A stretch of 64,000 nt of DNA from Trebonia sp963737285 (lineage in GTDB: Bacteria > Actinomycetota > Actinomycetes > Streptosporangiales > Streptosporangiaceae). The notes beneath the pieces are model-generated. The model saw only the letters and a list, made by a program, of their open reading frames with translations. It was not told where the DNA came from and ran no database searches. Both the position numbers and the translations under genes were made by a program. Below are positions 8,723 through 16,589 of this stretch, in pieces (position 1 is the stretch's first letter; every line of letters starts with the position of its first letter). The stretch is taken from assembly GCA_963737285.1 (NCBI GenBank), contig CAVTRT010000003.1, positions 3,968,001 through 4,032,000 of the forward strand, written 5' to 3'.

Positions 8723-9530
8723 CTAGGGCAGGGACCAGTGCTGGTTCGCGGTGTTCTTGCAGGTGGCGACGGTGAGCTGGACGCCGTTCGACTTTGAGCT
8801 TCCCGGGGTCGGTGAGGCAGAGCTTGCCGCTGTGTGCCGCCAGGACGTACTCGCCGTTGGACTCGTGAGTCCACCGGTCATTCTGCGCCGTGGTGCAGGT
8901 GTAAAGGATTACCTTGCTCCCGTTGCCGCCGTCGGACTCGTCGTTGGCGCACTCGCTACTGTGCTTGAGGTAACCGCCGCTGAACGACCAGTTCTGCGCC
9001 GCGCCCTTGGTGCAGGACCACAGCTCGACCTTGGCGCCCTTCGCTGAGCTGTCGCCAGTGTCATCAGCGCACTTGCCGTCATAGCCCTTGACCGCGGTCA
9101 CCTTCGGCGGCAGGGGCGTCGAGGACGAGGCAATGGAGACCTTGATCGATCCGCTGCCGTTCGCCAGCCCTCCGTCCGCTGCCACATCGCAGGAGTCGGG
9201 CTGTTTGAACGGGTGCGAGATGGTGCGCGTGACTGGCGTGGTCGCGTCGAACTCGCCGGACGAGCTGGCGGCGGAATCCCCGAGCGAGCAGACCGTCGAC
9301 CAGTACACGTCGACTTCCTGGTTGGGACTGGCGGTCACGGTGACGGTGATCGTGAGTGGCTTGGTGGCGGTTCCGCTGGCGACGCAGACAGCGAACCCAC
9401 CCGATGAGTTGCACGAGCCGATCGTTCCCGCGCTGGCCACGGTGACGCTCGCGGCCACACCTCCGATGGCGAGCAAGAAGGTCGCCGCCGCGCTGGCGGC
9501 CACCCGACGGAGCTTACGCACGCTAACCAT
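8723..9530 (-). CDS. Secreted protein with C-terminal ricin-type lectin domain, late frameshift
   Basis: MVSVRKLRRVAASAAATFLL starts a signal peptide ending near ASA. About 100 residues of beta-rich sequence follow, then one beta-trefoil with repeats marked by GKCADDTGDSS...QNWSF, SECANDESDGGN...DRWTH and LCLTDPG. A one-base shift at about 8805-8812 separates the last repeat. In the corrected frame it reads SNGVQLTVATCKNTANQHW and stops at TAG 8723. As written, the open frame runs on to 8649 with an unrelated tail. The trefoil is expected to bind sugars outside the cell. It lies upstream of the McrBC genes but is functionally unrelated. Confidence 0.75.
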
Positions 9531-9885
9531 CTCCCCGTATTGCCTGGATTATCCTTATCAAGGGGATACGTTAGCCTGCGACACACTGCGTGTTCACCAT
9601 GTTGCTTGATGTTGCGCAAGTACAGCCGGGCAATACGTGGTGCCAGCGGAGGCGATGCCTCGCGGCGAGGAAGCCTGCAGCCAGATGGTCGCCGCCATGC
9701 ACCGGGCGGTCCACCCGGCCAAGCAACCCTCGGCCAGGTCGCCGTCGATGACGGAGCCGATCCTGCTAACGACCTTCACGCTGAACCTGGCCGACGCGAT
9801 CCAGGCCCAGTTCGGCCTGCTCGCCGACATGGACGACCCGATCACCGCCGCCGACATCCTCGACGATCTCGCTCGCGGTCGGTGC
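9531..9885. other. Intergenic stretch with an orphan coding-like fragment
   Basis: After the upstream region of the lectin gene, a rightward fragment at about 9655-9885 reads like protein (TFTLNLADAIQAQFGLLADM then DDPITAADILDD) and has GGAGG before an ATG. It runs without a stop into the repeat at 9886. I do not recognise the family; it is probably the tail end of a gene cut by the event that left the repeat. Confidence 0.4.
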
Positions 9886-9936
9886 AGGCTGCAGGAGCCC
9901 GGCAGGGTCGTTCGGTTGCCTGCTGCGGGTATCCGT
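9886..9936 (+). repeat. Direct repeat copy 1, orphan IS1634-type left-end sequence
   Basis: About 50 bases starting AGGCTGCAGGAGCC and ending GCTGCGGGTATCCGT match 11699-11748 with only a handful of mismatches, in the same orientation. The second copy leads straight into an IS1634-type transposase remnant; this one does not. The two copies flank the methyltransferase-regulator pair. Confidence 0.65.
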
Positions 9937-9950
9937 GATCCACGCCTGGG

Positions 9951-10487
9951 TCACCCTCTCGGGGCGCTAGCGCGAACCATCTTCACGATGCGCGAGACGC
10001 CAAGTTGGGGTGGGAGAAAATCGTCCCCAGTGGTTCTCGTGACCTCTGACCAGGAAAATTCTGGAGCCAGCGAATCGAGGTCGGTTGATTCTCCTACTGA
10101 CAGGATGGCTGTCCGAAATGAGAGCTTCGGCATGAGCTTGAGCAGGGATTCCGTGACCGAATGAGGGAGATTTCCGATGAGCACGTCAAATGAGGCGTCT
10201 CGGATTATCTCCAGCGCGTCGCCTTGCAGGACCTTTGCATGCGGCACGTTCTGGCGGAGGAATCCGATGAGCCGTGGATCAAGTTCGACGACCGTAAGGC
10301 TTTTGGATTCCGGAAGCACTCTCGCGACGGTGCCGATCCCGGCGCCGACCTCTAGCACGTCGTCCGTGGTGCGGATGCCCGTGGCGGTGACCAGCTTCGA
10401 CAGCTTGCCAGGGGACACTAGGAAGTGCTGTCCGAGCTTCGGGTCTGCGAGGGCAGCTATCTCTTGGTCACTTCGCACACGCTGCAT
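9951..10487 (-). CDS. KsgA/Erm-fold rRNA adenine methyltransferase-like protein, short form
   Basis: A 178-aa Rossmann methyltransferase. The N-terminal LGQHFLVSPGKLSKLV is the KsgA/Erm entry motif, VLEVGAGIGTVARVLP is SAM motif I, VELDPRLIGFLRQNV holds the acidic ribose contact, and VLIGNLPH replaces the usual N-L/I-P-Y/F of motif IV. The C-terminal helical domain of KsgA/Erm (about 80 aa) is missing; the gene simply ends at TGA. ATG overlaps the regulator stop (TAATG), so it is the second cistron of that operon. By family it would dimethylate an adenine in rRNA, possibly giving antibiotic resistance. The changed aromatic position and small size make this uncertain. Confidence 0.75.
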   Translation of the reverse strand: MQRVRSDQEIAALADPKLGQHFLVSPGKLSKLVTATGIRTTDDVLEVGAGIGTVARVLPESKSLTVVELDPRLIGFLRQNVPHAKVLQGDALEIIRDASFDVLIGNLPHSVTESLLKLMPKLSFRTAILSVGESTDLDSLAPEFSWSEVTRTTGDDFLPPQLGVSRIVKMVRASAPRG

Positions 10488-11404
10488 TATACGGGCGCCC
10501 CGTCCAGCGCGGCGCTCAGCATCGCCGCTTGCTCCTGGAGAAATGCGGGAACCTTGTCGTGTGCCGCTTGCTGGCGAAGTGCCTTTCGCAGGAGGATTAC
10601 TGTGCGCGTGGACGCGACTTCCGTTGCGAGTGGGAGCAGTTGCCGGATTGCTTGCTCTGCGGCATCTCCGCCCTGCGCCAGCGCGCGGGCCTTGCGCGTA
10701 AGGAACAGCGCCTTAAGCCGGCTGGACAGCTGGTAGCCGCCCTCCAGCACCGAGCGGGCGATCTGGAGCGCTTCCCTCGGCCGCCCCTGCGAGGCAGCAT
10801 GCATGCTTGAATTCTGGAGCGTCAGGAGCTCAATGTCCCTGTCGCCGGCAAGGCGCGTGAAATACAGCGACTCCTGATTCATCCGCCGGGCAAGGTCGTG
10901 CGCCTCGGCATCGTAGGCTAGCCAGCCCACGACCTCGGCCAGCTCCCCGGCAGCCGACTGCAGGTCACGCTCCAGCTTAGGATCGTAGACTCCCGCGCCG
11001 AGCTGGTTGTGCAAGGTGCGGAAGAACCTTGCGGACAGCCTGACGAGATCCGCGCCGCCGAACCTGTTGTCAAGCGCGACGATCTCCTGGATATGCCCCC
11101 GGACTGACTGGAGGTAATCAGAATTCCCGAACTCTGCGCTAGCGCCGGGAGACGCTCCGAGCAGGCCACCACCGGGTATCTCCCCAGACTCAAGCTGCTC
11201 TGCCCGCGCGCTGTGCTCTGCCTGGCTGACGAACTGGGCGAGCTGAGCCTCGGCCCGGTCAGGTGCGCGCTCAAGGGCAGCGACGGTGCGCACCCCCACG
11301 CCCAGGTGCTCGGCGAATGACTCGTTAGTCATGCGCAAGGACTTGCGGAGCGCGTCGGCGTGGCCGCCGGTCCACGACTGGATGACCTGCATGCCAGCCC
11401 TCAC
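10487..11404 (-). CDS. XRE-type regulator with TPR-like C-terminal region
   Basis: The N-terminal helix-turn-helix (RMTNESFAEHLGVGVRTVAA, about residues 24-45) is followed by a linker and about 200 residues of alpha-helical TPR-like repeats (for example YLQSVRGHIQEIVALDNRFG, SLYFTRLAGDRDIELLTLQN). This is a common actinobacterial regulator type. ATG at 11390-11392 (MQVIQSW) is an alternative start to the longer frame. It overlaps the methyltransferase gene by one base and probably controls it. About 290 bases of non-coding DNA separate its start from the IS remnant and would hold the promoter. Confidence 0.75.
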   Translation of the reverse strand: MRAGMQVIQSWTGGHADALRKSLRMTNESFAEHLGVGVRTVAALERAPDRAEAQLAQFVSQAEHSARAEQLESGEIPGGGLLGASPGASAEFGNSDYLQSVRGHIQEIVALDNRFGGADLVRLSARFFRTLHNQLGAGVYDPKLERDLQSAAGELAEVVGWLAYDAEAHDLARRMNQESLYFTRLAGDRDIELLTLQNSSMHAASQGRPREALQIARSVLEGGYQLSSRLKALFLTRKARALAQGGDAAEQAIRQLLPLATEVASTRTVILLRKALRQQAAHDKVPAFLQEQAAMLSAALDGAPV

Positions 11405-11698
11405 GCGGCCAGCGCGGATGGCGACGGGGTCAGCTGCAAATCGCGGCGCGTCGCGTCCGCAGGCGTCAGCCGCGTGCGGGCGCGCTTCGAGGTCACCCGT
11501 GCATCAACGGGACTCACTGTCATTGGCGTGCTGTCCGTTTCCCTTGGTCGCTCGCCAGTCATCCGTCAGTGTGCCCAGTTCATCACATTATGAAGCGAGA
11601 TGGGTAGAAGACAGTGATGGTCCACCCGTTTAGTCAGATGAGGATAACGTCGCATCGCGTAAATGCACGTCTATAGACATGGAGATACGGGATTGGGT

Positions 11699-11748
11699 AG
11701 GCTGCAGAGGCCGACAGGGTCGTTCGGTCGCCCGCTGCGGGTATCCGT
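11699..11748 (+). repeat. Direct repeat copy 2, at the left end of an IS1634-type remnant
   Basis: Partner of the copy at 9886-9936, same orientation. It is immediately followed by the transposase N-terminal sequence, so it most likely belongs to the element's left end or leader. Confidence 0.65.
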
Positions 11749-12269
11749 TTCCCGCGACCCTGCCGGCGCAAGGGGCGTCCGAAGCTAAATATTTTGTCAG
11801 GGCACAGGAAGAGGACGGCTCCGAGGTCCGCTACCTGCAGCTCGCCCACAACGTCTGGGACCCGCAAAAGCCCAGGTCGACGGCGCAGGTCGTGTACAAC
11901 TTCGGACGCGAGGACGCCGCGAGGCGCTGCAGCGGCTGGCCGCATCCGTCACGCGGTTCCTCGGCCCCGGTGCCGTGCTGGCGGCCATGACGGAGGGACT
12001 GGAGTTCACCGGGTCCAGGCCGCTCGGGGGCACCTGGCCACTGGACGCCCTGTGGTCACGGCTCGGCATCGGCAGCGAGATGCGCCGACTGTCACGCCCG
12101 GAGGGCTGCTGCGGACCGGCACGTCGAAGGCGAAGGCCGAGGAGAACCTCGACGGGAAGTACCTGCTCAGGACGGCGGACCCCGAACTGCCCGCGGAAGG
12201 CATCGCCCTCGGCTGCAAGCAGCTGCTCGAGGTCGCCTATCGCGCTACATCAGCTGCGGAACCCAGGCT
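11699..12269 (+). mobile_element. IS1634-family element remnant, internally deleted
   Basis: In successive frames the transposase reads EVRYLQLAHNVWDPQ with STAQVVYNFGRED (N-terminus), then LEFTGSRPLGGTWPLDALWS, then LDGKYLLRTADPELPAEGIA near the C-terminal part. Most of the DDE core is missing. The right edge CTGCGGAACCCAGGCT recurs at the end of the neighbouring remnant, which supports it as the element's terminus. The element cannot encode an active transposase. Confidence 0.7.
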
Positions 12270-12274
12270 TGTGG

Positions 12275-12601
12275 CTAGCCGTACGACTTGGCCCACCCGG
12301 CTTCGCAGCCCTTGGCGAACTGGGCTTCACCCGACCCGGACGTTGGCACCTGATCGATGATCTGGGTCATGGCCGGCCAGGGCTGCTGGCCGAAGATCGT
12401 GTTCGCGCACCACGTCTCGGCGGTCCAGCCTACCGGCGACGTGTCCCCATCAGCGTCGGCCGTGGCCACGTACTTCTCACCGAGCGAGTAGTAGTTGGTC
12501 GTGCCGCCCGACGACGAGCCGCAAGCCGAGACGATGACTGCGGCGACGGCTACGACCAACGTAGCGGAGACCGCCTTGTGCACCTTGATGGTGTTGTCCA
12601 T
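12275..12601 (-). CDS. Small lipoprotein, unknown function
   Basis: ATG at 12599-12601 opens MDNTIKVHKAVSATLVVAVA with a lipobox VSACGSSS, so the protein is probably lipid-anchored outside the membrane after cleavage before Cys. The mature part (about 80 aa) has two further cysteines (TWCANTIF, KGCEAGWAKS), likely a disulfide. No family recognised. It lies between two IS1634 remnants, and its stop codon is five bases from the right end of the first, so part of its C-terminus may derive from the insertion. Confidence 0.6.
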   Translation of the reverse strand: MDNTIKVHKAVSATLVVAVAAVIVSACGSSSGGTTNYYSLGEKYVATADADGDTSPVGWTAETWCANTIFGQQPWPAMTQIIDQVPTSGSGEAQFAKGCEAGWAKSYG

Positions 12602-12754
12602 GTCGACTTCAGGTCTCGCTCTCCCAGTCCGAGGAGATGGCGCTTGAGGAACCACCGCCCGATAGGTCCACATTTAAGAGGAAAATCGCCTCAATTGTCA
12701 ATTCCGCATCACCAGGAATTTCTGTAACATCATCCTCGGGCGGACAGCTCCGCG

Positions 12755-13131
12755 TCGACGTCACCGCAAGCAAGAGCGCATCCGCGCCCATGTCCTCCTC
12801 TACCGGCTCGCCCGCACCGCCGGGAAAGCCTGCTGCCAGACCCGGCCCGAGCTCCGCCGCCAGCTGGACCGCATCCAGGTCGGCGACTTCATCGGCCCTG
12901 CCGGCACGTTCCGCCAGCGCACCGAGATAACGCCAGCGGGGCATTCTCAAAGCCCTGGACATCGCGGCCCCGCCCCGCATCTACCAGCTAAAACCCGCCG
13001 TGGAGGAATAGCTCCCCCGGCCCCAAGCCGCCTAGATACACGCCATCTGACCAGCCGACGGCGCGTTTCCGCATGTCAACCCACATTTTCACGGACTAGG
13101 CGGCTCCATCACTTGCGGAACCCAGGCTGGA
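12755..13131 (+). mobile_element. Second IS1634-family remnant (C-terminal end only)
   Basis: ERIRAHVLLYRLARTAGK then TRPELRRQLDRIQVGDFIGP and GTFRQRTEIT are the C-terminal end of an IS1634 transposase. After a frame break and about 170 bases, the element closes with CTTGCGGAACCCAGGCT, nearly identical to the edge of the first remnant. There is no N-terminal part. The lower-GC DNA just before it (12680-12750) holds no gene I can support. Confidence 0.65.
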
Positions 13132-13157
13132 GAACCGTCAACCCGTCACCCGGACAT

Positions 13158-13194
13158 GCGCCCGCACGGCCATGCAAGGTGGCCGTGCGGGCGC
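13158..13194 (-). terminator. Strong hairpin downstream of the DUF397 gene
   Basis: GCGCCCGCACGGCCA and its exact reverse complement TGGCCGTGCGGGCGC flank a seven-base loop, a perfect 15-bp stem. It lies 22 bases after the DUF397 stop in the direction of transcription. There is no clear T-run, as is usual for actinomycete terminators. Confidence 0.7.
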
Positions 13195-13215
13195 TGTTGG
13201 CTAGCGGATCGGATG

Positions 13216-13425
13216 TTAGCCGATGGCCTGGTCTGTGCGGATGGCCGCGGTGAGGCGGCGCCACGCGACCGGGGGCACTCGGAGCACTGGGCCGCAGCCG
13301 TGCTGGGTAGTGTCGCGGACTAGGATCGCGCCGGGGATGTGCCCGGCCTCGACGCATTGCAAGCCGCCGTTGCTGCTGTAGCTGGACTTGCGCCAGCTGG
13401 GACTTACTTCTGCTGGCTCTGCCAA
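13216..13425 (-). CDS. DUF397 protein
   Basis: A 69-aa DUF397 protein: SPSWRKSSYSSNGGLQCVEA, VRDTTQHGCGPVLRV and a closing WRRLTAAIR helix. DUF397 proteins are the small partners (toxin-like or effector-like in some models) of XRE-DUF5753 regulators. It overlaps the end of the upstream regulator gene by 22 bases, so the two are coupled. Its known contexts are developmental and antibiotic regulation in streptomycetes. A DUF397 fragment is also present near 27.1 kb. Confidence 0.85.
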   Translation of the reverse strand: MAEPAEVSPSWRKSSYSSNGGLQCVEAGHIPGAILVRDTTQHGCGPVLRVPPVAWRRLTAAIRTDQAIG

Positions 13426-14249
13426 AACTTGATCGCCTCCGTGATGAGGGTCCGCGACTCCGCGACGGTGCGTGCGTAGCCGTGGATCTCCGCGAATCGG
13501 GTGATGACCTTGCTGACCACGGCCGGGTCTTCGGTCACGTAGTCCTCCACGGTCACCAAGCCCACGATATCGAAGATGCCAGGACCGCTCGCGATCTCAA
13601 ACGCGCCCTCCGCCCCCTGGAAGTACCCCTCATCAGAGATCACCTGGATGACCGCGTTGCGCCTGTGGGACAGTTCCAGCAGGTCGGTCAACTGCTCGAT
13701 CATGGTCTCGGGAGTGCCGACCTGGAAATACAGGGCGCGCTCGTGGATCAGCGCGGTGACGTGCGCGGGGTCTGGGCCGTCCACTCTGGCCCGCCGCTTC
13801 ATCCGCAACTCCGTCTGCTCGGCGGCCTCGTCCTCGTCCAGGCCGCCCGCTAGGAACATGGCGTTGGCATACGCGCGGGTCTGCAGAACGCCGGGGAGCA
13901 TCAGCAGGCAAAAGATGCGAAGGAAGGCAGCCGCCTGCTCCTCCGCGAAGTACTTCTGGAAGAACTCCCTGATAGGGCCCTTGGCCTTGCGGGCGAGTCG
14001 CCACATGGTCATGGTGTTCTCGCGGGAGACGCCGGTGACCTTGTACGCGTCGAGCAGTCGGTTGACCTGGTTCTCGTCAGGGACGACGGCGCCGGTCTCC
14101 CAGCGTGAGATGGTGTCGTGGCCGTAGTTGAGGCGGGCGGCGGCGGCCTCCTGGGTCGGGATGCCGGCCGCCTCCCGCAGGCGCCCGAGCGCCTCTCCGA
14201 AGGCGGCGGCGGGGTCGGACTCTGGATCTCGGCTATTTCTCCTGGGCAT
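13404..14249 (-). CDS. XRE-DUF5753 transcriptional regulator
   Basis: 281 aa: an N-terminal helix-turn-helix (TQEAAAARLNYGHDTISRWE, residues about 32-51) and a C-terminal DUF5753 region (YFAEEQAAAFLRIF, LLMLPGVLQTRAYANAMFLA, and so on to about 270). Regulators of this WhiJ/AbaA-associated type act with DUF397 partners and often with an RsbW-like ATP-binding protein, all three of which are adjacent here. The 188-base divergent gap to the ATP-binding gene probably carries promoters for both directions. Confidence 0.9.
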   Translation of the reverse strand: MPRRNSRDPESDPAAAFGEALGRLREAAGIPTQEAAAARLNYGHDTISRWETGAVVPDENQVNRLLDAYKVTGVSRENTMTMWRLARKAKGPIREFFQKYFAEEQAAAFLRIFCLLMLPGVLQTRAYANAMFLAGGLDEDEAAEQTELRMKRRARVDGPDPAHVTALIHERALYFQVGTPETMIEQLTDLLELSHRRNAVIQVISDEGYFQGAEGAFEIASGPGIFDIVGLVTVEDYVTEDPAVVSKVITRFAEIHGYARTVAESRTLITEAIKFWQSQQK

Positions 14250-14437
14250 AAGGGCCTCCGGGGAGTATCGCTCCGTGTCGCTGCACGCGCTTTACCGGTA
14301 GCTTAACCCGCCGGGTGCGTGAGATGGTCCACTACACGGATCACGCATCCAAATTTCGGGCATATCGGGGACCATCCGAGGACTCTAAGCCGGCTTGCGT
14401 GACCCTCTATCTGCCATGCCCGCGAGAAGGGACCGCC

Positions 14438-15130
14438 GTGAATGCCATGATGCCGCGCACCCTAGAGTCAATTCCGGTAGTGCCGCCGAATCCCGCGCAG
14501 CCGGACAGCGGCTGGCTGGCCGGCTGGGGCCACCGCGACTTCTTGGAGCTCGGCCCGTACAGCACGGCACCGAAGACGGTGCGCGGGCTGCTGCAGGAAC
14601 GGCTTCCGGTGTGGGGCCTGGGCCACCTGCTGGAGGCGGCGGAGCTTGTCGGGACCGAGCTGACGACCAACAGCGTCAAGGCGACCTGCGAGTTCATCAC
14701 CGAGCCGCGGCTGCCGCCGGTGCGGGTGTGGCTGCTCGGCAGCGCCACCCGGATCGCGATCCTGGTCTGGGACGACATCGCCCAGGCCCCGGTGGAGCGC
14801 GTCGCGGGCGACTACGACGAGAGCGGCCGCGGGCTGTTCTTCGTCCGGCAGTTCAGCAATGAATGGAACTTCTGGTTCCCGAAGGCCCCGTTCACCGGGA
14901 AAGTCACCTGGGCCATCATCGGGCAGTCGTCGTTAGCGAAGAGGGGTTTCAGTCATGCTGCTGGCAACACATTGCGCGTGCGGTTTCAAGCGTCTGGGAG
15001 ACGAGGAGGTCATAGACCACCTGCTCGCCGTCTTCGAGCCGGAAGACTCGACCGGAACGGACGGCCTGGTCCACCTGGAAATGGCGAACCTGGCCTGCTC
15101 GTGCGGATTCCAGACCTTTCACGGCGATGA
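14438..15130 (+). CDS. RsbW-like ATP-binding protein (HATPase)
   Basis: The start is placed at a GTG preceded by GAAGGGA; the open frame extends further up without a site. The HATPase N-box is LLEAAELVGTELTTNSVKAT (Glu...Asn) and the G1-type box is ILVWDDIAQAP; a glycine-rich GRGLFFVRQF follows. These small kinase-like proteins act as anti-sigma-type factors or unknown partners of XRE-DUF5753 regulators. The expected fold ends near GKVTWAIIGQ. The frame nevertheless continues about 60 residues into the next gene with arginine-rich sequence, so the natural stop was probably lost. Confidence 0.75.
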   Translation: MNAMMPRTLESIPVVPPNPAQPDSGWLAGWGHRDFLELGPYSTAPKTVRGLLQERLPVWGLGHLLEAAELVGTELTTNSVKATCEFITEPRLPPVRVWLLGSATRIAILVWDDIAQAPVERVAGDYDESGRGLFFVRQFSNEWNFWFPKAPFTGKVTWAIIGQSSLAKRGFSHAAGNTLRVRFQASGRRGGHRPPARRLRAGRLDRNGRPGPPGNGEPGLLVRIPDLSRR

Positions 15131-15224
15131 CTTGGACTACCATTTCCTCGTGGTTTTCACGCCCTCCCATCAGGTCGGCTACGACGGCCACCGGCACGAG
15201 CCGGTCGCACCGGTCATAGAGTAG
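14955..15224 (+). CDS. Small Cys/His-rich protein
   Basis: 89 aa with ATG eight bases after GAGGGG. It contains two similar halves, THCACGFKRLGDEEVIDHLL and LACSCGFQTFHGDDLDYHFL, each with a C-x-C-G pair and a distal histidine. It looks like a duplicated zinc-binding unit, and the two-repeat layout is clear by eye. It lies downstream of the RsbW-like gene, whose frame overlaps it by 176 bases, so translation may be coupled. Function unknown; small zinc proteins in this position are common near XRE-DUF397 loci. Confidence 0.75.
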   Translation: MLLATHCACGFKRLGDEEVIDHLLAVFEPEDSTGTDGLVHLEMANLACSCGFQTFHGDDLDYHFLVVFTPSHQVGYDGHRHEPVAPVIE

Positions 15225-15248
15225 TCGACTTAAGGCGGGCAAGCACAG

Positions 15249-16589
15249 CTACTCACTGACAGAGCATGTGCAGACGAGTGGTTCGGCGGCTGGGGATGCC
15301 GTGCCGGCGAGCCCGTCGACGTGCAGGATGGTGCCCTCGGGGAGCGACCGGATGACTGCGGGCATGGCGGTTACGCAGGGGATGCCGAGCTCGCGGGCCA
15401 CAATGGCGGCGTGCGAGAGCGGGCCGCCGGTGGTGGACAAGATGGCGGCGGGCTTGCGCAGGAGCGCGCGGACGGCCGCTGGCCCGATGTTCTCGCAGAC
15501 CAGGATGGCTCCCTCGGTACCCGGGCCCGGGTCTTCGCCGCTGACGTGGATGACAGGCCCGGCCGCCTGGCCGGGCGTGCCCGGGATGCCCGCCCAGCCA
15601 CGGTCCTGGTGCGCGGCGGGCATGAGTGCCGCTGCGGTGACGGGGACGGTAAGGGAACGGGCCTGGAGCAGGTGAGCGCAGCCGTCGGGCGTGATGGCCC
15701 ACTCGGCATCGATGGCGTCCAGCCCGAGGGCAGCGGCGGCGCGGGCGGCGAGGCCGAGCAGGTCCTGGCACGCCGGCGGGGACAGCAGCGGTGCGCCGGC
15801 GGTCGGGCCGGGGAGGTACACGGTCAGCAGCGCATCGCCGGCCGACCGGATCTTCGCTGGCATCGCGGTGCCGCCGGGCACGGGCAGGTACGTCCACTCG
15901 CCCGGAGGAAGCCTGTGCTCGCCGGGGCGCGACGGCAGCACTACGTACTCCTGGCCGAGGGGGGACGGCGGGCGGCCCTGCTGGTGCAGCTCGCCGACGC
16001 AGGCGCCGTCGGCCAGCGGCCCGGCGAGGCCGTAGACGGCCTGGATGGCCCAGTCGGTTACCGCGCCGTCGCGCAGGCGGGCGGCTATCACGCCTGCCGC
16101 GTAGGGTCGCAGCGCGGGCTGGATGATGACCGCCATGCCGGCCTCGGGCGGCAGGCCGTGCGCGACGGCGTAGGCTTCGGCGGCAGCGGAGCGCGCCGAG
16201 GCGCGGACCTCGCGGACGGCATGGAGCAGGGCATCCGGCTCGGCCGGGGCGAAGCGGGTTGCGTACACCCCGGCGAAGGAGGCTGCCTGCCCGTCCTCAC
16301 GGGCGGCGGATGAGCGCACGGCGAGCGCCTGCTCGTGGTGGTGTGCTCTGAACGTCGCGCAGACGGCGGCTGCAAGATCGGGCAGCTGATCGTCGCTGAT
16401 GCCAGGGGGGATGACGAGCCCTGGCGGGACCGGCAGGCCGGCGCGGGTCATGCGGGCGAGTCCGGAGGCCTTGCCCCCGTACCTGGCGGGATCGGCCGCG
16501 CGAGACAGCTCGCCTGCGCTGCTGCACCTGGCAATGCCGGCCAGGCTGCGGTTCGCCGTCGTCGCCGCGCATTCCCCCCGGCCCGCCAC
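15249..16589 (-). CDS. PEP/pyruvate-binding and PEP-utilising protein, compact form
   Basis: 446 aa at most. The N-terminal ATP-grasp (PPDK_N-like) domain has GGKASGLARMTRAGLPVPPG, AVRSSAAREDGQAASFAGVY and QPALRPYAAGVIAAR. After a short linker comes the phosphohistidine domain with GGPLSHAAIVARELGIPCV, whose His carries phosphate in this family. There is no C-terminal PEP-binding barrel, so it is shorter than PEP synthase (about 800 aa). The closest layout is the ATP-binding plus His half of rifampin-phosphotransferase-type enzymes. The start is uncertain: no good ATG precedes ELSRAADPARYGGK, and the upstream end overlaps the recombinase gene on the other strand, suggesting truncation. The substrate is unknown. 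Confidence 0.75.
   Translation of the reverse strand: MAGRGECAATTANRSLAGIARCSSAGELSRAADPARYGGKASGLARMTRAGLPVPPGLVIPPGISDDQLPDLAAAVCATFRAHHHEQALAVRSSAAREDGQAASFAGVYATRFAPAEPDALLHAVREVRASARSAAAEAYAVAHGLPPEAGMAVIIQPALRPYAAGVIAARLRDGAVTDWAIQAVYGLAGPLADGACVGELHQQGRPPSPLGQEYVVLPSRPGEHRLPPGEWTYLPVPGGTAMPAKIRSAGDALLTVYLPGPTAGAPLLSPPACQDLLGLAARAAAALGLDAIDAEWAITPDGCAHLLQARSLTVPVTAAALMPAAHQDRGWAGIPGTPGQAAGPVIHVSGEDPGPGTEGAILVCENIGPAAVRALLRKPAAILSTTGGPLSHAAIVARELGIPCVTAMPAVIRSLPEGTILHVDGLAGTASPAAEPLVCTCSVSE

Noticed and set aside
9951..10487. Confident call as an Erm macrolide-resistance gene
   Set aside because: The C-terminal domain is absent and motif IV is altered, so only the fold can be named.
12609..12980. 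123-aa leftward frame between the IS1634 remnants
   Set aside because: Its sense partner on the plus strand is the IS1634 C-terminus; no start site and no homology on the minus strand.
15321..16313. 330-aa rightward open frame opposite the PEP-utilising gene
   Set aside because: No recognisable motif; the opposite strand carries the phosphohistidine and ATP-grasp motifs.
16399..16534. Extending the first recombinase to its upstream ATG
   Set aside because: The extra residues are antisense to the PEP-utilising gene's conserved GGKASGLARM region, so they are unlikely to be native.
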